Assembly (NCBI GenBank): GCA_023423495.1 | Contig: JAFAFM010000220.1 | Span: 1-10,606 of the forward strand | DNA from: Armatimonadota bacterium | GTDB lineage: Bacteria; Armatimonadota; Fimbriimonadia; Fimbriimonadales; Fimbriimonadaceae | Reading direction: 5' to 3' | DNA: 10,606 nt | In this document: in pieces, positions 6,425-10,606 of the stretch | Position numbering within the stretch: the first letter of the stretch is position 1 | Layout of the letters: the number at the start of each line of letters is the position of its first letter | Notes under the pieces: model-generated | The model's database searches: none | Seen by the model: the letters and a program-made list of their open reading frames with translations, nothing else | What the model was told of the DNA's origin: nothing | Made by a program: the position numbers and the translations under genes

Positions 6425-6881
6425 CGCCCACAGTTCTCCTGCACTCGGCGAAAAGGGTCATCCATTCTTGCCGTTGCAACTCCACCAGTGTAGGCGAGTT
6501 CTGACCTTTATCCTGCTCGCAGGCATCGGTGAATGCATAAGGGTCGTAGTCAAGCTCTGGTAATGCTTGATGCCTCAACGCGTTCCGATACCAATACTTG
6601 GCGTTCCAAAAATCGCCTTCGCGGCGATGCATGATGGCGTGCCAATAGCTGCCGATAAATCCGGGAGAGTTTTGGCTGATTTCATGCGAAGCTTCTAAGT
6701 CATCCACGTAAAGGAACAGCCCGGCAAGAACCTCGGCTGGCACATTAGAGGAAATCGAGGAAACCAAGCCGCGGGCGGGTAGGTTTTGCACCGCGGGGCG
6801 CAGGTCAGGCATGGCATCGTCCAAGGGAAGGACTTCGAAAAGCCGTTCCACCTCGGCCTTCCAAATGGGCATGCCTGTCAT
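6417..6881 (-). CDS. Conserved hypothetical protein with HExxQ / WHAIMHRREGD / YWYRNA motifs, suf-embedded
   Basis: A soluble protein of 154 residues with no signal peptide or membrane helix. It belongs to a type of uncharacterised bacterial protein that I recognise by its motifs: LYVDDLEASHEISQ (57-70), YWHAIMHRREGDFWNAKYWY (79-98), and DPYAFTDACE (113-122). Invariant-looking His66, Glu67, His81, His85, Glu88 and Asp90 could bind metal or form an active site. That is inference, as no function is known to me. It follows sufD after 28 bases and overlaps the start of the next gene by eight bases, so it is part of the suf transcript. The ATG at 6881 lacks a clear ribosome binding site. The in-frame ATG at 6872 (residue 4) is an alternative start with a GAG nine bases upstream. 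Confidence 0.82.
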   Translation of the reverse strand: MTGMPIWKAEVERLFEVLPLDDAMPDLRPAVQNLPARGLVSSISSNVPAEVLAGLFLYVDDLEASHEISQNSPGFIGSYWHAIMHRREGDFWNAKYWYRNALRHQALPELDYDPYAFTDACEQDKGQNSPTLVELQRQEWMTLFAECRRTVGDA

Positions 6882-6893
6882 CTCATTGGCAAA

Positions 6894-6907
6894 CCAACTC
6901 TCGTTGG
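6894..6907 (-). other. Small hairpin with GAGA loop between sufD and the next gene
   Basis: In the mRNA sense the 28-base gap between sufD and the 154-residue gene contains CCAAC-GAGA-GTTGG, a perfect five-pair stem closed by a GNRA-class tetraloop. It sits just before the start region and occupies the only real spacer in the downstream operon. It has no U tract, so it is not an intrinsic terminator. It could influence translation of the next gene or mRNA processing, or be chance. Confidence 0.25.
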
Positions 6908-6909
6908 CC

Positions 6910-8241
6910 CTATTGCTTTAGCTTCTCGAAAAGCACCTTCTCGAGCGCTTCCCGAACCTCTTGTGCGGCAACCTTTTCGATGACTTCGGCCGCGAAGGCA
7001 TACACCAAGATAGCATCCGCTTCTTTTTCAGGGATTCCCCGGGAACGCAGATAGAATTTGGCATCTTCCTTTAACTGCCCGACGGTTGCCCCGTGCGTAC
7101 ATTTGACGTCGTCGGCAAAAATCTCCAACTGAGGCTTGGTATCGATGGATGCCGTCGGTGACAGAAGAATCGCTTGGTTGGTCTGCTTTGCGTCCGTTTT
7201 CTGAGCGTCCTCGTACACGAAGATCTTGCCGTTGAAAACTCCTTGAGCACGGTCGCCGAGAATGCCTTTGTACACCTCGAACGAATTGCAGTTCGGTAGA
7301 GCGTGGTCGATCCGCGTGTGGTTGTCCGAGATCTGATCTCCGGTCGCGACATAGGTTCCGTTAAGCCATGTTTCGCAGTGCTCCCCGTCGACCCACACAT
7401 TGATATCGTTCCGACCCACGGCCGCGCCAAAGCTAATGTTGTTTGACGTGTAGGTCGAGGACCCTTCTTGGTGGACGGCGATATTGGCGATGTGAACAGC
7501 GTCGAGGGTCTCGTGCTGGAACTTGTCATGTTCCAGGATCGCACTCTTGGCGAGCGCCACTTCTGTCACGCTGCAGTTAAAATACGTGCCGGTCAGCCCG
7601 ATGTAGCTCTCTAGCACTTTGGCTTGGCTGTTTTCTCCGAGGATGATGAGTAATCGGGGGAAGGCCGCGAAAACGTCGTGGTCGGCTTGGCTCGCGAAGA
7701 GAACATGGATAGGATCTTCGACAATCGTGTTCTTCGGTACATACACCACGGCTCCTTCGGTTAGGTAAGCCGTGTTGAGGTCGATAAATCGAGGATCGTT
7801 TGTACTGCCGAGCTTGCCTTGGTACGTCGCGACATTTCCAAGCCAGAGCTCGACGACTTCGGGAATTTGCTGGCTTGCTTCGGCCAGCGTTCCCACAAAC
7901 ACGCCGTTTGGCAGATTGCGCGGAATAGCGAGCTCGGGTGCTTCCTGACCGTTTACGAAGGCGATGGTTGCGGCATCGACCGCCGCCGCGGGTGACTTTG
8001 CGATGTGCTCGCGGTCGACCGTTGCGCCATAAGCTGGAGCGAACCGGTTTTCGCGGAGAAGGTTAAGGGATGTGTACTTCCACTCCTCATCCTTATGGGT
8101 GGGAATTCCGACGGCTTGAAAACGCTCCAAGGCCGTGCGACGCCGCTCGATCCAGAATGCCGGTCCCGAAGCTTCCAGCAATCCGCCGAGGCTCTCGAAG
8201 TTCTCGATGAGGCTATGAGGTCTGTCTTTGAGGTCAATCAT
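6910..8241 (-). CDS. sufD: SufD, Fe-S scaffold subunit
   Basis: A 443-residue SufBD-family protein. An N-terminal helical region (1-65, including THKDEEWKYTSL, the typical SufD 'eeWryt' motif) precedes the right-handed beta-helix core and a C-terminal helical SufC-binding region. The C-terminal signature EIFADDVKCTHGATVGQL (373-390) followed by FYLRSRGI identifies SufD rather than SufB. SufB has a different sequence here, with EHEA-type spacing. His383 corresponds to E. coli SufD His360, which is implicated in cluster assembly at the SufB-SufD interface. SufD works in the cytoplasm as SufBC2D. Only sufC lies upstream, six bases away, and no sufB is present. The ATG at 8241 is supported by the short spacing and the family N-terminus. 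Confidence 0.94.
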   Translation of the reverse strand: MIDLKDRPHSLIENFESLGGLLEASGPAFWIERRRTALERFQAVGIPTHKDEEWKYTSLNLLRENRFAPAYGATVDREHIAKSPAAAVDAATIAFVNGQEAPELAIPRNLPNGVFVGTLAEASQQIPEVVELWLGNVATYQGKLGSTNDPRFIDLNTAYLTEGAVVYVPKNTIVEDPIHVLFASQADHDVFAAFPRLLIILGENSQAKVLESYIGLTGTYFNCSVTEVALAKSAILEHDKFQHETLDAVHIANIAVHQEGSSTYTSNNISFGAAVGRNDINVWVDGEHCETWLNGTYVATGDQISDNHTRIDHALPNCNSFEVYKGILGDRAQGVFNGKIFVYEDAQKTDAKQTNQAILLSPTASIDTKPQLEIFADDVKCTHGATVGQLKEDAKFYLRSRGIPEKEADAILVYAFAAEVIEKVAAQEVREALEKVLFEKLKQ

Positions 8242-8247
8242 TTCGGA

Positions 8248-9006
8248 TTAGACGGTCGCCGTCAGTTGCTCCTCGATCCAGCTGTACCCCTTCTCCTCTA
8301 GTTCCAGGGCCAGTTCCTTGCCGCCGCTCTTGACGATGCGGCCGTCGACGAGGACGTGCACGAAGTCGGGAACGATGTAGTTCAGTAGCCGCTGATAGTG
8401 CGTAATGACTAGAAATCCGCGGTCCGGACCTCGTAGAGCATTCACTCCGTCCGAAACCACCTTGAGGGCGTCAATGTCCAAACCGGAGTCCGTCTCGTCG
8501 AGGACCGCAATGGTAGGTTGGAGAACGGCCATCTGGAAAATCTCATTGCGCTTCTTTTCTCCGCCAGAGAACCCCTCGTTGACGCTTCGGCTTAGCATTG
8601 CCTGGTCGAGATCGAGTTCCTTCATCTTGGCCTTGATATGGTTCAAGAACGCCATCGCATCCAACTCTTCCTCGCCCCGAGCTTTACGAACCGCATTGAG
8701 GGCGGATCGAAGGAAGTAGGTGTTGCTGACGCCGGGAATCTCTACGGGATATTGGAAAGCGAGAAAGAGACCAGCGGCAGCTCGTTCTTCAGGATCGAGT
8801 TCCAAAAGGTCTTCGCCGTCGAGCAGAATCGAGCCTTCGGTGACTTCATAATCGCTCTTGCCTGCGATCACACTGGCCAGAGTGCTCTTTCCGGAGCCGT
8901 TCGGACCCATGATGGCGTGAACTTCGCCCTTTCCAATGGTCAAGTCAATCCCTTTTAGGATCTCTCGGTCTTCGATGCGCGCGTGGAGATTCTTAATTTC
9001 TAGCAT
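8248..9006 (-). CDS. sufC: SufC, ABC-type ATPase of the Fe-S scaffold complex
   Basis: A 252-residue ATPase from the ATG at 9006, the normal SufC length. Walker A is GPNGSGKST (34-42), the Q-loop is FQYPVEIPG (84-92, with Gln85), the SufC-type signature is [16 protein letters not shown] (144-159), Walker B with D-loop is [12 protein letters not shown] (168-179), and the H-loop is ITHYQRLL (201-208, with His203). FQYPxEIPGVSN and SGGEKKRNE separate SufC from transporter ATPases. SufC dimerises on the SufB-SufD core and uses ATP to open it for cluster assembly. It is soluble and needs no permease. The frame extends to a TTG at 9021, but the ATG start matches the family. Neither start has a good Shine-Dalgarno sequence. 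It is the first gene of the operon. Confidence 0.96.
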   Translation of the reverse strand: MLEIKNLHARIEDREILKGIDLTIGKGEVHAIMGPNGSGKSTLASVIAGKSDYEVTEGSILLDGEDLLELDPEERAAAGLFLAFQYPVEIPGVSNTYFLRSALNAVRKARGEEELDAMAFLNHIKAKMKELDLDQAMLSRSVNEGFSGGEKKRNEIFQMAVLQPTIAVLDETDSGLDIDALKVVSDGVNALRGPDRGFLVITHYQRLLNYIVPDFVHVLVDGRIVKSGGKELALELEEKGYSWIEEQLTATV

Positions 9007-9049
9007 GGATAGAGGTGGCAAAAGGTGGAGATTCCAATCTTTCCTTTTT

Positions 9050-9065
9050 CGTATAGTTTAATCTA
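9050..9065 (-). promoter_or_regulatory. Candidate suf operon promoter and Rrf2 operator
   Basis: In the sense of sufC, TAGATTAAACTA (9065 down to 9054) is an inverted repeat matching its own complement at 10 of 12 bases (TAG-A-TTAA-A-CTA). It abuts and overlaps TATACG (9055-9050), the best -10 candidate, which would place the transcript start about 35-38 bases before the sufC ATG. No convincing -35 hexamer is seen 16-18 bases upstream, which would fit a regulated promoter. An Rrf2 repressor encoded in the same operon would be expected to bind such a site. The link is inference, and the sequence does not match the E. coli IscR type 1 motif. Confidence 0.4.
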
Positions 9066-9130
9066 CGCAGGTTGCATTTTGCTTGGCGCAAATGGGACCA
9101 AGATGCCTTCGATATGGGGCTGAAGCGTGG

Positions 9131-9139
9131 TGTTACAAT
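9131..9139 (+). promoter_or_regulatory. Extended -10 promoter for a leaderless start
   Basis: TGTTACAAT fits the extended -10 consensus TGnTATAAT with one mismatch. The hexamer TACAAT ends six bases before the ATG at 9146, so transcription would begin at or next to the A of the start codon. No ribosome binding site precedes that ATG and no -35 hexamer is apparent, as expected for a leaderless extended -10 promoter. Confidence 0.45.
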
Positions 9140-9145
9140 GCAGCC

Positions 9146-9568
9146 ATGCGCCTACTGATAGGAATGCTCCTTGTCTTCGTCACGACTTTTGGAATCGCGC
9201 AGACGACTCCGAAGCCGGGGTCTGCCGACCGCAAGGCGATCTTGGACGCACTTCGCATTACGATCGAGAAGGACCTCAAGCAGAAGGTGGTGTTCCAAGT
9301 CGACCATCTGAGAGTTCTGAATGGTTGGGCGTTTTACTCCGGCCGTCCTCTGACTCCGGCAGGAAAAGCAATCGATTACCGAAAAACAAAGTACCGAGGC
9401 GCCCTGGAGGACGGGGCATTCGATGATTGGGCTTGCGGCTTACTTCGGAAGTCCGGCAACAAGTGGAAGATGGTTACGTTCGCGATTGGCGCGACAGACG
9501 TCGTCTGGGATGGCTGGGACAAACAGTATAAGGCGCCCCGATCCATCTTTCCGTATCCTCAGCGCTGA
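9146..9568 (+). CDS. Small secreted conserved hypothetical protein
   Basis: A 140-residue protein with a signal peptide, MRLLIGMLLVFVTTFGIAQ, probably cleaved near residue 18-19, so it acts outside the cytoplasmic membrane. The mature part resembles a scattered family of uncharacterised bacterial secreted proteins of this size. Features are DRKAILDALRITIEKDL (28-44), VVFQVDHLRVLNGWAFYSGRP (48-68), DGAFDDWACGLLRKSGNKWK (89-108) and GATDVVWDGWDKQY (115-128). No catalytic motif is evident and the function is unknown. The frame is open upstream to 9083, but the ATG at 9146 begins the signal peptide and sits directly after the extended -10, so I prefer it. Three bases separate its TGA from the next gene, and the two are likely co-transcribed. 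Confidence 0.82.
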   Translation: MRLLIGMLLVFVTTFGIAQTTPKPGSADRKAILDALRITIEKDLKQKVVFQVDHLRVLNGWAFYSGRPLTPAGKAIDYRKTKYRGALEDGAFDDWACGLLRKSGNKWKMVTFAIGATDVVWDGWDKQYKAPRSIFPYPQR

Positions 9569-9569
9569 G
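9558..9569. other. 12-bp perfect palindrome across the intercistronic junction
   Basis: CTCAGCGCTGAG is a perfect palindrome that contains the TGA stop of the secreted-protein gene and ends two bases before the next ATG. In RNA it cannot form a normal hairpin loop without losing its central pairs. A competing fold pairs CCTCA (9557-9561) with TGAGG (9573-9577) around the start codon. It could tune coupling between the two genes or be incidental. Confidence 0.25.
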
Positions 9570-9571
9570 CG

Positions 9572-10495
9572 ATGAGGGTTTGGTGGGGAATTCATGCGGG
9601 CTTTTTGATCCTCCTCTCACTGGCTTACTTGTTTCCTTCGGATGCTCTCTACGCGATGACAATCTGGCCTCCGTGCGTTTGGGGGGGAGTTGGGACACTT
9701 TTGTCATTGGCGTTTGTGAGAAGACATCGTCGAATGGCGCTCACTATCACAACCATCTGGCTGGCGTTCTTTCTGATCTTCGGGGAAGAGAAGCATTGGT
9801 TGTTGAACCGCTTGGTGCCTGTTTCGGAACCGACCTTAGTCGTCGTTTCTCTAAACTGTGCTGGAGGAAGTTCTGCGGCAGCGGAAGAAGCCTTCGCCAA
9901 ACTGCCAGATTTGATCTTATTTCAGGAATCCCCCTCGGAGTCGAATTTGCGCCGACTGGCCGCGAAGCATTTTGGCGACGGGTATGCGATTGTTTGGGGA
10001 GTTGATGCCTCGATCGTTGCCCGAAAGGGTTCTTTGACGCCGGTCAACAAAACCCTGTCCCATACGCTTGCGGTATTTCAGGCTCCAAACACTGGCCCAA
10101 TCTTCGTTGGAAGTCTCCGCTTGTCTCCGCCCGTTTTCAGGATGGATTACTGGAATCCATCTTGCTGGCGGGACTATGCGCATAACCGCGCGCTCCATCG
10201 AGCTGAATTGGCGGAGGTCGCACGAGATGTCCTGGAGCAGACAGATACCGACATGATCATCATTGGCGGCGACTTCAATTGGACTCCGGACCGCGGCCAG
10301 TTCGACATCCTTTCGCCCGAACTCGTACCTGCGTCAAGAGGGAGCGGCTACACCGCGATCAACACATTTCCACTCGCGCGCATCGACCAAATTTGGACGA
10401 GCCGCCATTTTGATGCGAGCTCGGAGGCCCATACCACCCTGGAGTCCGATCACCGAATGGTTGTGGTGAATCTAAAGATCAGAGCGGACGACTAA
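9572..10495 (+). CDS. Membrane-anchored endonuclease/exonuclease/phosphatase (EEP) family protein
   Basis: A 307-residue protein with three N-terminal membrane helices (about 5-22, 32-49 and 56-72) and a C-terminal EEP domain (about 87-303) of the DNase I/exonuclease III type. Motifs in order: VVSLNCA (91-97, Asn95), DLILFQES (113-120, metal-ligand Glu119), MIIIGGDFNWTPD (228-240, Asp234 and Asn236), RIDQIWTS (270-277, Asp272) and SDHRMVVVNL (292-301, Asp293 and His294). Such domains cleave phosphodiester or phosphoester bonds in nucleic acids, lipids or inositol phosphates, using Mg2+. The substrate is unknown. The usual histidine of the middle motif is not obvious: IFVGSLRLSPP (177-187) has Arg183 where many homologues have 'vHl'. 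The domain probably faces outward, like related bacterial membrane EEP proteins. It starts three bases after the secreted-protein gene. Confidence 0.87.
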   Translation: MRVWWGIHAGFLILLSLAYLFPSDALYAMTIWPPCVWGGVGTLLSLAFVRRHRRMALTITTIWLAFFLIFGEEKHWLLNRLVPVSEPTLVVVSLNCAGGSSAAAEEAFAKLPDLILFQESPSESNLRRLAAKHFGDGYAIVWGVDASIVARKGSLTPVNKTLSHTLAVFQAPNTGPIFVGSLRLSPPVFRMDYWNPSCWRDYAHNRALHRAELAEVARDVLEQTDTDMIIIGGDFNWTPDRGQFDILSPELVPASRGSGYTAINTFPLARIDQIWTSRHFDASSEAHTTLESDHRMVVVNLKIRADD

Positions 10496-10605
10496 CCGGC
10501 CGTCATCTTCTGTCTCTGCCGTCGGGTGTACAGCCAAGCCGCACCTAAAACAAGCGTGGCGGCCCCGAAAATGTACCGATCCCCCTTGGGGCCAGCAGTT
10601 TCGAA
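10492..10605 (-). CDS. C-terminal membrane anchor of a gene entering from the right edge
   Basis: Only the last 37 codons are in the window. The frame has no stop from the right edge to a TAG at 10494-10492. It encodes a short polar stretch (FETAGPKGDR), a membrane helix (YIFGAATLVLGAAWLY), then a basic end, TRRQRQKMTAG. This layout, a helix followed by arginines at the extreme C-terminus, is typical of a cell-surface or secreted protein anchored by its tail, but it could also be the last helix of a polytopic protein. Its stop overlaps the stop of the convergent EEP gene by four bases in total (CTAA). The product cannot be named. Confidence 0.6.
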   Translation of the reverse strand, partial: FETAGPKGDRYIFGAATLVLGAAWLYTRRQRQKMTAG

Positions 10606-10606
10606 G

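Noticed and set aside
9007..9021. Five-codon N-terminal extension of SufC starting at a TTG
   Set aside because: The extra residues do not belong to the family N-terminus, and the ATG at 9006 gives the standard 'MLEIKNL' start and normal length.
9078..9092. Inverted repeat TTTGC-N5-GCAAA in the divergent region before sufC
   Set aside because: Only five pairs with no extension. It is likely by chance, and less symmetrical and less well placed than the palindrome at 9054-9065.
9083..9145. 21-codon upstream extension of the secreted-protein gene
   Set aside because: It would bury the signal peptide inside the protein and would cross the extended -10 promoter at 9131-9139.

Overview
The window is a compact, moderately GC-rich bacterial chromosome segment. 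Almost every base is coding, and neighbouring genes mostly overlap by 1-8 bases. No tRNA, rRNA, CRISPR array, insertion sequence or phage gene was seen. The taxon cannot be fixed from the sequence alone. A SufU-type Suf system with SufT and an Rrf2 regulator, several GTG starts, and a start that looks leaderless would suit a deep-branching lineage such as Armatimonadota or a relative. That is a guess.

Layout. (1) 2399 down to 1, minus strand: a signal-peptide membrane protein with a glutamine-amidotransferase-like domain, translationally coupled to an ABC-2 type permease that is cut by the left edge. (2) 2529-3253, plus strand: a two-gene unit encoding a CrcB/Fluc fluoride channel and a CsaA-type tRNA-binding-domain protein. 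(3) 9006 down to 3250, minus strand: a nine-gene iron-sulfur cluster assembly operon in the order sufC, sufD, conserved hypothetical (154 aa), small membrane protein (95 aa), sufS, sufU, sufT, Rrf2 regulator, A-type carrier. (4) 9146-10495, plus strand: a small secreted protein and a membrane-anchored endonuclease/exonuclease/phosphatase-fold protein. (5) 10605 down to 10492, minus strand: the C-terminal membrane anchor of a gene that enters from the right.

How the genes work together. SufS takes sulfur from cysteine and passes it to SufU. SufC and SufD are two of the three scaffold subunits. SufT and the A-type carrier act in cluster maturation and delivery. The Rrf2 protein has three cysteines placed to hold an Fe-S cluster and probably senses cluster supply. 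An imperfect 12-bp palindrome (TAGATTAAACTA) over the predicted sufC promoter is a candidate operator. The scaffold subunit SufB is not in the window.

The most unusual points are the two uncharacterised genes built into the coupled suf chain, the absence of sufB, and two convergent gene pairs whose stop codons overlap, one of them sharing a single CTAG. I did not find an obviously new multi-gene defence or mobile system. The best candidate for undescribed biology is the pair of suf-embedded genes.
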